From: Cichorium intybus
Taxonomy: Eukaryota > Streptophyta > Magnoliopsida > Asterales > Asteraceae
DNA: 64,000 nt
Assembly: GCA_023525715.1 (NCBI GenBank)
Contig: JAKNSD010000077.1
Location: 62,001 to 126,000, forward strand
Direction of reading: 5' to 3'
Both the position numbers and the translations under genes were made by a program. Of the stretch, positions 34,029 to 45,400 are shown one piece after another. The notes beneath the pieces are model-generated. The model had not been told where the DNA came from and searched no databases. It saw nothing but the letters and a program-made list of their open reading frames with translations. Within the stretch, counting starts at the first letter, position 1. The number at the start of each line of letters is the position of its first letter.

Positions 34029-34871
34029 TTACGAATTGTTATAATAAGGACGTTTTTAAGGTTTTTGTTTACTATTGTTGGAAATGAATATGTTATACTT
34101 ATTACATATTCTACTTCTTAACACAAAAATTATTTTACAATACCTAATTAAGCTATAGAAAGGTTTGTAGTTACCTTATGACCGGTCGTCGAGATCTATA
34201 ACTTCTTCGTTAGGCTTTTGACCTTCCTTCCGCTCACTTCTTACACTCTAGTGCTTAGAAACCTCTATATATTGGATTGAGATTTGTTGGTGTGGTTTAT
34301 GAGATGTTTTGGGGGATATTTATACTTGAATTCTTGAATAAAAAATGACATGACACTTTTGACAAAATATTTTAATAATATAACTTTGTTGAAATTAATA
34401 CCTTCTAGAATCAGTCTGTTCAAGACTGGTTTAGCCGACTTTAAACCCATGAAATTCACGTTTTTATTTGATATTCCAGAAATTTATCTCAATACCTTTC
34501 CAAGGATGTATTTTACGTATTTATACGATTTTTATATGATTTATTATGAATTTTTGAAAACAGACTATCTAATCTGTCAATTCCGAACTAATCAGTAAAG
34601 ATTGCATTTTTTACCATAGATAATGTCATTTTCAAGCTTACTATTATTTTTGGTAATTGTACTAGACTCAATTTGTAAACTTTGTGCACTGGTTTGAGGT
34701 CCAAACGATTTTCCTAGAATTAATTATGATTTTTCTAAAAACGACACAAAATGCTGATTTTCATATGAAATTGTAACTAAAGTTTTTCTTAGCTTTATAA
34801 CTACCAAAAATCATATAATTCCTAACACTCTTATTTTAAGTATATGTTATAATCAGGATACGGGTCTTACA

Positions 34872-36058
34872 GAAGATTCATACAGAACTTCTCCAAAATT
34901 GCAAAGCCACTTACTACCCTGACACAGAATGGTGTAACATTCAAGTGGGGAGATAAACAAGACGCCGCCTTCCAGACCTTAAAGAAAGCTTTGTGCAGCG
35001 CTCCTATTCTGTCCCTTCCAGAAGGAACAGAAGACTTTGTGGTCTATTGCGATGCATCTAACCAAGGTCTGGGCTGTGTACTCATGCAGAGAGGAAAGGT
35101 CATTGCTTACGCTTCAAGACAACTTAAAACTCACGAGGTCAACTACACTACACATGACCTCGAGTTGGGAGCAGTAGTGTTCGCATTGAAGATCTGGAGA
35201 CACTACCTGTACGACACAGAATGTACAGTATACACCGACCATAAGAGTCTCCAGCATATCCTCAACCAAAAAGAACTCAATATGAGGCAACGACGATGGA
35301 TGGAGCTACTAAGTGACTATGAATGTGAAATTCGTTATCACCCAGGGAAGGCCAACGTAGTGGCTGATGCCCTCAGTCGAAAAGAATACTCGGGCCACCG
35401 AGTGAAGTCATTAACAATGATGATCCATTCCCATTTGTCCACTCAAATCAAAGAGGCGCATCTAGAAGCCTTAAAACCTGAAAATGTCGCAAATGAAGCC
35501 TTGCGAGGAATGGATAAAAACCTTGAAGTTAAGGATGACGGAACTCGTTACCTCATGAACCGAATTTGGACACCGAGATTCGGCGGATTCAGAGACATTA
35601 TCATGAACGTAGCTCACAAGACTAGATACTCCGTTCATCCTGGGTCCGACAAAATGTACCTGGACCTCAAGAAACTGTATTGGTGGCCAAACATGAAGGC
35701 AGAAATTGCTACTTACGTGGGCAAGTGCCTGACTTGCGCCAAAGTTAAAGTAGAATACCAAAAGCCCTCGGGTTTGCTAGTTCAACCAGCAATACCCGAG
35801 TGGAAGTGGGAGCGGATAACAATAGACTTCATAACCAAATTACCGAAGACAACCGGTGGGTTAGATACTATATGGGTAATCGTCGATAGGTTAACCAAAT
35901 CCGCTCACTTCCTGCCAAACAAGGAGACTGATAGGATGGATAAGCTAGCAAGGCTCTACTTCAAAGAAATTGTAAAATTACACGGTGTGCCGAGATCAAT
36001 CATCTCGGATAGAGATAGCCGGTTCACTTGACACTTTTGGCAATCATTACAAAAGGCT
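34872..36058 (+). pseudogene. Y RT C-terminus, RNase H and N-terminal integrase
   Basis: The polyprotein resumes after LTR B. RNase H starts near 35035 (VYCDASNQGLG), with TDHKSLQHI further on. The integrase zinc finger runs from HxxxH near 35640 to CLTC near 35730, followed by the core with DFITKLP and a second catalytic Asp in ISDRDSRF. A TGA at 36029-36031 interrupts the integrase core where the family has an ordinary residue. Confidence 0.88.
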
Positions 36059-36898
36059 ATGGGAACCAAGCTTGACATGAGCACAGCTTACCATCCGCAG
36101 ACGGATGGCCAAAGTGAAAGAACCATCCAAACGCTGGAAGACATGTTAAGAGCCTGTGTGATAGACTTCGGTAAAGCGTGGGACACCCACTTACCGCTCA
36201 TTGAGTTTTCATACAACAACAACTATCACACTAGCATCAAAGCCGCTCCATTTGAAGCTTTATATGGACGCAAGTGCAGATCCCCTCTGTGCTGGGCTGA
36301 AGTGGGAGATACTCAACTAGCCAGAGGCCAAGTACCTAACAGCGCTCTCACCGGTCCGGAGATCATACGAGAGACAACGGAGAAAATCATTCAAATCCGT
36401 GAGCGATTGAAAGCATCTCGTGACCGACAAAAGAGCTATGCAGATAAGCGACGCAAGCCTTCGGAATTCCAGGTTGGTGACCGAGTGTTGTTGAAAGTCT
36501 CGCCATTGAAAGGAATGATACGCTTTGGAAAGCGTGGGAAGCTGAATCCCAGATACATTGGGCCCTTTGAGATCCTCGCTAGGATCGGCCCAGTAGCCTA
36601 CAAACTTCGATTACCGCAGGAGCTCAGCAATGTCCATCCCACCTTTCACGTATCCAACTTAAAGAAATGCCTGTCCGATGAAACCCTTATCACCCCGCTT
36701 GACGAAATCGAAGTGAACGAGAACCTTCATTTTGTGGAAGAACCCGTAGAGATCATGGACAGAGAAATCAAGAGGACGAAACAGAGCCGCATTCCGATAG
36801 TTAAGGACCGTTGGAGTGCCAAGCGTGGACCCGAATTTACTTGGGAGCGCGAAGACCAGATGAAGCAGAAGTATCCACATCTCTTCCCAAACCCTTGA
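36059..36898 (+). CDS. Y integrase C-terminus with chromodomain-like tail
   Basis: Same frame as the preceding segment. It has the third integrase catalytic residue (Glu in YHPQTDGQSERT), the GPY/F-type segment (RYIGPFEILARIGPVAYKL) near residues 175-200, and the end of the polyprotein with HPTFHVSNLKKC and the VEEPVEIMDRE...VKDRW...FTWEREDQM block. That block is the chromodomain-like tail of Tekay chromoviruses, thought to guide insertion into heterochromatin. The true stop is TGA at 36896-36898. Confidence 0.88.
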   Translation: MGTKLDMSTAYHPQTDGQSERTIQTLEDMLRACVIDFGKAWDTHLPLIEFSYNNNYHTSIKAAPFEALYGRKCRSPLCWAEVGDTQLARGQVPNSALTGPEIIRETTEKIIQIRERLKASRDRQKSYADKRRKPSEFQVGDRVLLKVSPLKGMIRFGKRGKLNPRYIGPFEILARIGPVAYKLRLPQELSNVHPTFHVSNLKKCLSDETLITPLDEIEVNENLHFVEEPVEIMDREIKRTKQSRIPIVKDRWSAKRGPEFTWEREDQMKQKYPHLFPNP

Positions 36899-36909
36899 GG
36901 ATCCACTCA

Positions 36910-36952
36910 AGAGTTAAATTTCGGGACGAAATTCTCTCTAACGGGTAGATGA
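36910..36952 (+). other. Y 3' untranslated end with polypurine-like tract
   Basis: TTTCGGGACGAAATTC and AACGGGTAGATGA immediately precede the 3' LTR start TGTGACAATTG at 36953. The same signature precedes the 3' LTR of X. Confidence 0.75.
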
Positions 36953-37387
36953 TGTGACAATTGTAAATTTTGGTCAACAAAAGTCAACTGTAGTCAAACG
37001 AAGCGTATGTTAATTTATATGTTGAAAAGTTATTTTCCATAACTTTTGCAGTGAATTATTAATATTATAAGTATTGCGTATGCTAAATCAAACAATTATC
37101 GGTTAAAAGTCGAAAACACGGACAGCAGACTGCTGTAGCGTAAAAATTCGATAATCGTACAATTATTATTTTGAGAATAATAACATTCATAAAACGATCT
37201 ACTCGTAAATACGAACCCGTGAATATATAGAACGTCAAAAACGGAGTTCGTATGCGAAAGTTACAACCATTAAATCGCTGTGAACGGATAAATGTACACA
37301 GGGTTTGGACTCAAAATACAAAATGAGGTGCCTTAAACAATAAATATGAAATAACAATTCATATGATAAGTAACGTAATAATACCTA
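36953..37387 (+). repeat. Truncated 3' LTR of Y
   Basis: Matches 24451 to about 24888 of the 5' LTR and breaks off after AATAATACCTAG. The remaining 2.4 kb of LTR is absent. RWP-RK gene 1 sequence starts within 150 bp. Confidence 0.88.
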
Positions 37388-37539
37388 GGGTTGGAACCTG
37401 TAACCGCATGATTAGAGGCTAAATATTGACTCATTTGGGGCGTGTGTAAGTAGGGCAGTGATGAGGAAGGGCTCTAATTCAGAACCAGTTGGGGGTAGCT
37501 ATAAGAAGGAGGAAACCAGGCTAGGTCACCTACAAAGCC

Positions 37540-38866
37540 TCAAAAATTCTCCTCATTCGAAGACTCGAGTAAACCAGGGTTAATACTACTCATACCAGAA
37601 TTAGATGGCGGAGATTGCTGCTGTGTATGAGTTCTTGATGAAGTTTCCCCCTTTTCCTGAATTTTTCTTTTCCTAAATACAACCTTATGAGCAGCTTGTA
37701 TTAGCTTCTTTGTGCCGTCTGTTAGACCCGATTGTGACCCTTCAATTATCGCTTTTTTTTCTTTTTTTAGGTTGGGTATTAAATCTCCCGATAATTCTGT
37801 TGCCTCAATAAATTCATTACCAAATTCCTGTGGCACAAATAACTTTAGTAATGTCAACCTTATGATATAAAGGAATTAAAAAAATGTAGTTCTTTACCTC
37901 AGCACGATCAATAAGGGTTTGCAAACTCGTAAGTTGTCGTTGGGGCCAATGATTGATACCTAATTCTATACAGCGTTTTTTTAATTGTGTCGTTCCAATG
38001 TTGAGTTCCTTCGCAGCTTTCTCAATTGGTTTGTTAAAGTGTTCAGCTATTATTTCCCTACTTAATAAATGTCTGAAACCTCTTCCACTGCCACCTGCTA
38101 TGTTTTCTGAACTAGAAGGTTCAAATCCAATTGTATTGTTATCATTCTGGATCATTTGAACACGATCCTGATTTTTTGACCCAAAGATGGACATTGATTC
38201 ATCAAAATTAGTGGCCTCTATCGGTAATAATTTTTGGTTTTCAACTAAAATCTCAGGATTCTGAAATCCTTCTAGATTCCTTTGAATCAACCGAAGATGA
38301 TCTTGAAATTGAAAACCAACCCCAAACTCGGGATTCAATTTAATATTTATGTTATGAGTCCTCTGTAATTGATTCTCATCCTGAATACCAGCCATGAATT
38401 CTTGATTCATGGGGACAAACTCATTGCTTGTTGGGTGCACGTCCATGAATGGATTGTACTCAGTTAGACCATCCACAAATGGGTCTACAAATAACACATG
38501 TCAAATGATAAAACAAAATAGAATACTTATAAATGGATCATTCAAAAGAATTTAACCTGGTAGAAGGCATGGAGTCTGATCAAGTGCAAAGTCAGATGCA
38601 TGCACCGGATCATCTGAGTTAATGTTCAACTTGGGAAAAATTTCTGGCTCATCGTGTAGATGCTCTATTGGTAGTATATCTGGAAGACTGTACCATAATT
38701 CAAAATCAAACAAAACATTAGAAAGGTAATCGAAGTATGGATGATATATGTCTAGAATGTTAGAGTCACCAAACTCTATTAAGAATGCTTGGTTTGAAGT
38801 ACCCTCTCCTTGCAGAAAACCAGGTCCAGGGTTCGACAGATCGCCCATTGAAGATCTGTTTTCCAT
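37540..38866 (-). CDS. RWP-RK (RKD-like) transcription factor gene 1, complete reading frame
   Basis: Minus-strand gene model: 38866-38557, 38484-37898 and 37827-37540, with GT-AG introns of 72 and 70 nt, giving 394 codons from ATG to TGA without a break. The RWP-RK DNA-binding domain lies at about residues 244-295; the signature itself reads HWPQRQ instead of RWPxRK. The N-terminal half is acidic and Asn/Gln-rich with repeated IQRNLEGFQN-type phrases. After the domain is a basic, Gln-rich tail. A TATA box (about 38951-38960) lies 85-95 nt upstream. Gene 2 has an extra intron whose counterpart here (about 38769-38688) is read through in frame; splicing it at the matching sites would create a stop. 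RKD proteins act in plant egg cell and embryo identity; this role is family knowledge. It sits where Z's pol should be. Confidence 0.75.
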
Positions 38867-38950
38867 GACTCGACTTTAAATATGAGTTCGTTTACGAATA
38901 AACTAGTGATAAGAGAGGATGAGACTGAAAATGAATGATACTACATACCT

Positions 38951-38960
38951 GTATATATAG
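38951..38960 (-). promoter_or_regulatory. TATA box of RWP-RK gene 1
   Basis: CTATATATAC on the minus strand, 85 nt upstream of the ATG. It is embedded in a stretch conserved with the upstream region of gene 2 (CAGCTGGAAC, GAAAGGACA, GTAGATGYGACC). Confidence 0.55.
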
Positions 38961-39014
38961 TATCTTGCAGCTGGAACCGAAAGGACACACGGAACTGAAA
39001 GGACACCTCACGTT

Positions 39015-40690
39015 TTAATTACCGAAATTCAAACTAACTACAGTAGATGTGACCTTTGTTTCCACCACATGGGCTAAGAAAGCCATGTATTCTTTACGTA
39101 GATATGATCGAGCTTGAGTACATGACATAAGGCTAAGCTTTTTCGATTGAGTCTCGCCATAAATACGAAGACTTTGACCGTCGGCAAGAGGAATACGAAT
39201 GAACTTCTCATAACATACTATTTCAGCATGGTTTTGGGATAGCCAATCCATTCCCATGATGATGTCGAAACTACCAAGTTCCATAGGTACTAAATTGACG
39301 GAAAATTTATGACCGCTAAAATCGAAAGTGCAATCTTGGATGACTGCATTGAGTGAAACGTATTTTCCATTGGCGACTTCTACGGTAAAGTACTCATCAA
39401 GAATCGTGTGAGGTGTGTGAAGTATGGGCTCAAATTCCAAAGACACAAAACTTTTATCGGCACCTGAATCAAAACGTACTGAAGCGTAGCAGTCATTTAT
39501 GAGAAACGTACCATTTACGACCTTATTATTGGTTTGTGCTTGGGTTGCGATAATGACAAAGGCTCGGCCTTTGGGAGCTAGAACCTGCATTGTTGGATTT
39601 GCCTGGGTTTGAGTGTTGATGATATTGACTAGCCTAGGACACGCGTTTCTGAAATGGGTGGGGTCACCACAATTGAAGCATGTTTCAGTTGGATACCGGG
39701 TTTGTGTTTGCTGATTTGAGGGTAGAGCGAATGGTCGCTGAGTTTTTGGTGCACGACATGTGTCCGCCAAGTGGCCATAGCGACCACAAGTCATACAAAG
39801 GTGACACGGGCTGGTGGTCATATAGTGATAGTTACAGTGGTTACAGAGGGGGTGAGGTCCTTGGGTGATAGGCGCAGCAGGGGTAATAACAGCATGGTTG
39901 TGGTGATGGCTTTTCCGCTTCTTTTTGTCGTGTCGATGTGAGGACTCGGACTTGACAATTAGGGGAGTCTCAGGGGTCGGCTTTTCAGTTGTCATCTTTG
40001 AACCCTTGCGTGGGAGGACACCATCGTTCATATTATCCTCGTTGAGTTGACCTGCTATTTCAATAGCGGATTCCAGGGTAGATGGCCTGCTGCTGGTCAC
40101 CGAATCACGGATCTGGTGCGGTAACCCTTTGATGTAGCGGCGTAATGCAGTTTTCATAGGTTGAACCATGTGAGGTAGGAGTCTAGAGAGATCATGGAAT
40201 CTATTGGTATAGGTCGCGTTATCGCCACCCACCTGTTTCAGATTCCAAAATTCATCCTCGAGAGTTTGTAATTCGCTGTCAGGGCAGAACTTCTCCCTCA
40301 TGCGTTCCTTTAGTTTTGGCCAGTCATTCCCAATGCAACAGCCTCTCCCTTTGTCCGTTTTTCTAGGTTCCACCATGTGAGAGCATGACCTTGGAGGCAC
40401 CTTGTAGCATGACGGACCATCAGGTCCTCAGGGCACTCGCTGTGGATGAAAGTACTCACCATTTCTTCGATCCATGTGAGGAGTGCAGTGGCACCCTCGA
40501 TGCCTTTGAAGTAAGGCGGATTACAGCTACGAAAGTGCTTAAACGAGCAACGATGAGTGGTTGCTGGAGCTTGCGGCTGAAGAGCTTGAAGATGGGTTAC
40601 AATTGTTGGGATGACATTTGCTACCTCCTTAGCGATAAGGGCGGCAAGCCTTCGGTTGTTACGAGCAGCGTATGGGGGTCGTAATGCAAT
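39015..40690 (-). pseudogene. Element Z gag-protease, truncated
   Basis: The gag start region is about 40690-40340. A frameshift in about 40330-40380 leads into the long frame 40400-39015. Gag capsid motifs (WPKLKERMREKFCPDSEL, YTNRFHDLSRLLP) precede zinc knuckles (CMTCGRYGHLADTC, CFNCGDPTHFRNAC) and a protease active site, FDSGADKSF. Homology to Y ends after AFLAHVVE (about 39055). The last residues before the TAA come from sequence upstream of RWP-RK gene 1, so this is a fusion junction and not a natural C-terminus. RT, RNase H and integrase are missing. Confidence 0.82.
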
Positions 40691-41042
40691 CTATGAGAAA
40701 CACGCATATGGACTTGTGAGTTATTTGTAAATTGATTATGGAAATTAAGTTTGTAGACATTGTTGGGTAAAATGATTGTAAAACACTTGTTGGGCCATGG
40801 TTAGGAGTGTTGGGCACCTTTTGGGCTTTCCATGGGTACTAAATGTGAAGCATGTAGCAATTGCGTGGGCCCCCACAATACTAAGTTTTCACATGTTTTT
40901 CCCATTTCAAGGCCCATTAGGGAACTTAATAGTCCAATGAGTTGGCCATTTTGGAGTGTATCCTTCCGGATATGTTTGATAAGGTCGGGTATTTTGATGG
41001 CTCAAAAGTAATGTGAATGACGCGCTTTGGCCTATAGGTTTG
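40691..41042 (-). other. Element Z leader, gag-proximal part, with X target duplication
   Basis: Non-coding. It ends in GTTTG (41038-41042), the left copy of the X target duplication. The rest of this leader continues at 51415 beyond X. Confidence 0.7.
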
Positions 41043-41243
41043 TGTGACAACTGTCAAATTAGGTCAACGAAAGTCAACTCAAGTCAACCGAAACGTATGA
41101 TATGTCAATATATTGAAATATAAATTTCATAACATATACAATGTATTATTTGATATTATAATACTATGTACGCAAATTCAAAACAATTATACGAACCAAC
41201 GCTATTAAGTTAGATATTTTTAAAATAAAATTTTAATTATTTT

Positions 41244-41365
41244 CACGTCGTGAATAGTAAATAGTGAACCGTGAATAGTGACAGTGAATAGTATCTGAAT
41301 AGTAAATAGTGAAACGTGAATAGTGACAGTGAATAGTATCCGAATAGTAAATAGTAAATAGTGAA
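41244..41365 (+). repeat. GTGAATAGT-rich tandem repeat in the X LTR
   Basis: A unit of about 48 bp built from GTGAATAGTGACAGTGAATA and GTATCYGAATAGTAAATA occurs about twice plus partial copies. The same array is in the 3' LTR at +7173. Confidence 0.8.
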
Positions 41366-41631
41366 CGGTAAATTACAAAATTTATATCGAAACATAGATA
41401 AAAATATGACGGTTCCAAATATATATTTATATTTGCACCAAACGTTTTATATAAAAAGTTACGATATAAAAACGGTAAGAATGTAAAACTCTTCGTAATA
41501 TTACAAATTTTATATCGAAACGTAGATAAAATTACGACGGTTCCAAATATATATTTATATTTTTACAAAACGTTATACATAAAAAGTTATAATAGAAAAA
41601 CATATAATTTAACTTGAAAGCGACGTTTGAT

Positions 41632-41634
<3 letters not shown>

Positions 41635-41726
<92 letters not shown>
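41635..41726. repeat. (TA)46 array in the X 5' LTR
   Basis: 92 bases of TA. The 3' LTR has 46 bases (48808-48853), exactly half. Confidence 0.95.
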
Positions 41727-41730
<4 letters not shown>

Positions 41731-42510
41731 CGGATGATTCAACCGACGATTTCAATTATTATTATTATTATAATATATATAGCGGGTCCCACTTCATTAT
41801 TATCCAATTTTACATATTTTACCCTTAAAAATTCATATATTCATTTTGAACCATACGTATTTAAAACGTATTGTTAAGTTTAATAATATATTGTTTTATA
41901 AAACACAAAATATACCGATACAACGGTATCGTCGATACGAACAACCTGACGTCAAAATTTCATATTATGGATATCAGTTTTATATTTAATATTTTCTTTT
42001 TCTTTAAAAAGAAATTATATTTACATTTAAACCTCATACTTTTATTAAACTTACAACTAATACCCTTTCGGTAATTCGTTAGAGATTTTTAGTTAAAAAG
42101 TTGATATTATTAAACTACGATTTTCGTAGATTATATTTTATTAAACAAAAATCGTTTATTTATTATAAAAACTATTAAATCTATTTAAAGAGTATTTTAA
42201 GGGTATGTTTTGTCATAAACAAATTCTAAAAGCTATAATTATCAAATCTATATATCTTGAGGGCCGCTATACGAAAATCAATCTACTATAAATAAGAGCC
42301 TCATTTCTCTCATTTTACTCACACCACAGAATTTTGCTCTGTATATCACTAGATAGTATTGTTAGAATATTCTTCGATATATATAGATATATACGAAGAA
42401 TGAGCGTTAGAAGTAGTTATTTCAGTTATAAATATAGTAAGTTCGAGTTAGGAAGAGGAAGAGTCGGGCGATCTAACAACAATCGACGACAAGATGCTAG
42501 TCGACATTGA

Positions 42511-44050
42511 GGTGAGTTCATACCCCTTCTTTTTACCATTATTCAAGTTTTTAGGGGAAGAATACAAGTTATATTATAAAAATGACTATTTATGGAACAT
42601 TTGCAACAATAGTAAACAAAATGCAAATTTGGTAAAACGTTATTATTATAACAATTCAATTATAATTCCAAAAATATAATATCGATTGATCTACTTACGA
42701 GAGCGGTGTCTAGGCCGATCAATTGGGCTAGGTTGTTGGATTTCCGAAAGGCTTATACGCTGAAAGGGTCCTGCCTCCCTATTTGATCTTCTACCTGGCC
42801 GTTCTTTATTTGATAGTCATGAAATATTATATTGGAATTAATAAAGAGTAAAACCAAATTATTACACTACTATTGTAGAAAATATCTTAAAATATGTTAT
42901 TTATAATCATCTAAATAAGTTATTTCACATATATTCGTAAATATATGCTTTTTATGACAGAATACTAAAAATAAACTATTATAGGAATAGTTTGTGGATA
43001 CAAAGGTTACTAAGACGTTTTAAACAAGACAAATAATTATATAAAATATATAATTATTATACATTACTATATTGTGCAAATACAAGGGTTTTTCATATAC
43101 AAATATTACGTAAACAAGTTGATATACATACATTTTTGTGAGACGGGTCTTCACAAGTGCTTATTTAAGCATGATATATAAGTCCTGCATTTATAACCAG
43201 AGTCTCGGTAAGAGAACGTGATAATTGTGTATAGATCTATACGGGATTGACAATCCCGCACCTGAACTGCTAGCTACAGTTAGACCGACGGGTCTGGGGT
43301 GACAAATGTCATAACATTCCGACGCCTGAAGAACGTCGCAGCAGGCCTACAAGGTCACAGTATGGTTATAGGACGTCTCACATGGGAAAACAATCAACTT
43401 ATTAAAATGTTTACGTGGATAAATACATACTTCAAATAGTTTTATACTAGAATACAACTTACGTTATACATTTTTAGTCTTTGGATCTTTTAAGACTACA
43501 ACACATTTATAAGAAAATATTGGATTTTCTGGATTACGATACTACATTTTACAAGAAAATGGATTACTCATACAAGTTTTATAGAATTAAAACTACATTA
43601 TAACAAATTACAAATATAAGTATGGATTTACTTATACACACTGGTTTTATGGAAATTAAAACTACATTTTATCAAGATATAAATACAAGTACGATTTACT
43701 TATACATACGAGTTTTATGGAATTAAAACTACAATTCAGTAAGATACAAATAAAATACGATTTCACCTATGTAAAGGTTTTACAAAATTAGATCTACAAC
43801 TAATCTACGAATAAACATGTATTCACATAATTTTCATACAAGAATGATACTATTTTCAAATATAGAATACTTATACATTTTCAGTCTTTGGGTTTTTAAG
43901 ATTACGACTCATTTATAAGAAAATATTGGATTTTCTGGTTTCAAACACTATCTCTTTACAAGGAAAAAGGATTATGAAGTTTCTCATACAAAAATCTTAT
44001 GAACTCACCAACGTAATGTTGACACTTTTTCAAACTACTTGTATTCTCAG
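42511..44050 (+). other. Apparent intron in the X 5' LTR
   Basis: GGTGAGTTCATA (42511-42522) is the donor. TATGAACTCACC (43998-44009) is its perfect 12-base reverse complement. TTGTATTCTCAG ends at 44050, 41 nt after the box. The same is true in the 3' LTR (49638, 51125, 51177). It is shared with Y despite much divergence in between. Confidence 0.5.
42664..42839 (+). repeat. 176-nt LTR module in the X 5' LTR
   Basis: Perfect AATTCCAA/TTGGAATT ends, with A/T-rich stems continuing inside. The core is conserved with LTRs A and B in the same sense and at a similar distance from TATA and donor. A second copy in the 3' LTR lies at 49791-49966. Confidence 0.85.
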
Positions 44051-44287
44051 GAAATTGATGAATCAGGTAACTACAAGTTTTGACGATGGTTCATTATGGT
44101 ATCATACTATGTATTTAATATCATATTGTTATTGGAACATATTGTATTTTGAACTCTTGTAACATTTACAATTATGTATATGATGGATGTGTTTGCTTTG
44201 ATCACTATTGTACAAACGTTGTTATGATACTGTTCATGAAGTCATCCACCCTCAGACGATTCCGCCATCGTGGTTTGGGGTGTGACA

Positions 44288-44305
44288 GATTGGTATCAGA
44301 GCATT
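44288..44305 (+). other. Primer binding site of X
   Basis: GATTGGTATCAGAGCATT, identical to the site in Y. Confidence 0.92.
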
Positions 44306-45400
44306 GTTTATAGTGAACTAAGTATATCAATCTATTTAAGATATACAACTATAAATACAATGGGACTAAAACTCTCTAAAACAATCTGTACAAAGTATAC
44401 TTTAAAATACAATGATATTTTTATAAAGTATAAGTACAAGTACATACATACTAGAACAGTGTCATAACTAAAACAATACAAGAGTAATAAGATGAGTTGA
44501 ACACTACGAGTAAGCCTAGGTAGTTATGTGATCATACCTAGGACAGATAGAGCCTGATTAACTCTATTTGTCCAAGATATGACTAACATGTACTTAGAAA
44601 TAGTCGTAGTGAACAACAGGTCTAAAAACTTACTAAGAACCATATATAGAGAAACTCTAAAAATATCTCACAGGAGAAATGAAGAGTCTCACAGGGGAAA
44701 TGAAGAGTCTTAAAACCCCTATATAACACCAAGATCAAGCATGTTATTAGCATCCAAAAAAAAAATAAATCTCTCCATTAATCGTTTCATATTCTTAGCA
44801 TTAACAATTCATCAATTTACACCTTATGGAAAAGAAATTGAAACCACACAAATATAGTCCCTTGAGTTAAAGACTATGTCAGATCCATCATACTACATAT
44901 TTCTAAGTCTAGGGATTGAGTTGTCATTTTGGCAAATGTCGTGGTACAGAATGTCATATAATAAACAATACAATATAGTCCTAAAGTAAAATAAAGCTAA
45001 AATACGATAGGAGTATTTTACAATACTATAGAACCATACATCTAGACACTTTATGGATCTCTTATACCCAAATCCTTACATAGTCGACCTGACATTTCAA
45101 TAATACCTAACCAATAGCTGTTATCGAAAACTTAATCTCAATGGCACAAGAATACCACCAATAAACATGAAATGATCGCCTACGTTATTTATGGTTGAAC
45201 CGGTGAACAATCAATGTTGATCAATGTGTTTGACACACTACAATGGTCGAGAGCTTTAGAGATTGAAGAATCTTCTTAAAACACGCTGCAGATACTTAAT
45301 ACCTTAGAATACAACTATCATAGACATATAGATTGCTTAAATCTTATGTTAATCTTATTAAAAGATAACCACCATACACATATTACAGACTGAGTAATGT
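44306..45400 (+). other. X leader, then boundary with captured sequence
   Basis: To about 45050 the sequence follows the leader of Y (AGATAGAGCCTGATYAACT and AGGAGTATTTTA phrases). Beyond that it has no counterpart in Y and is probably part of the captured host segment (3' side of RWP-RK gene 2). No gene. Confidence 0.65.

Larger units (their letters stand above)
33094..34871 (-). repeat. Solo LTR B inside Y
   Basis: 1778 bp, plus-strand ends TGTAACATCCC and GGGTCTTACA, with a perfect GAAGA duplication (33089-33093 and 34872-34876). It splits the RT of Y. TATAAATA lies at about 34311-34320 on the minus strand. Internal repeats and splice-like signals are listed separately. Confidence 0.93.
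41043..44287 (+). repeat. 5' LTR of X
   Basis: TGTGACAACTG...GGGGTGTGACA, 3245 bp. It contains GTGAATAGT-type tandem repeats (41244-41365), a (TA)46 array (41635-41726), a TATA box (CTATAAATAAG near 42285), a 33-nt hairpin (42369-42401), an apparent intron and the 176-nt module. Confidence 0.95.
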
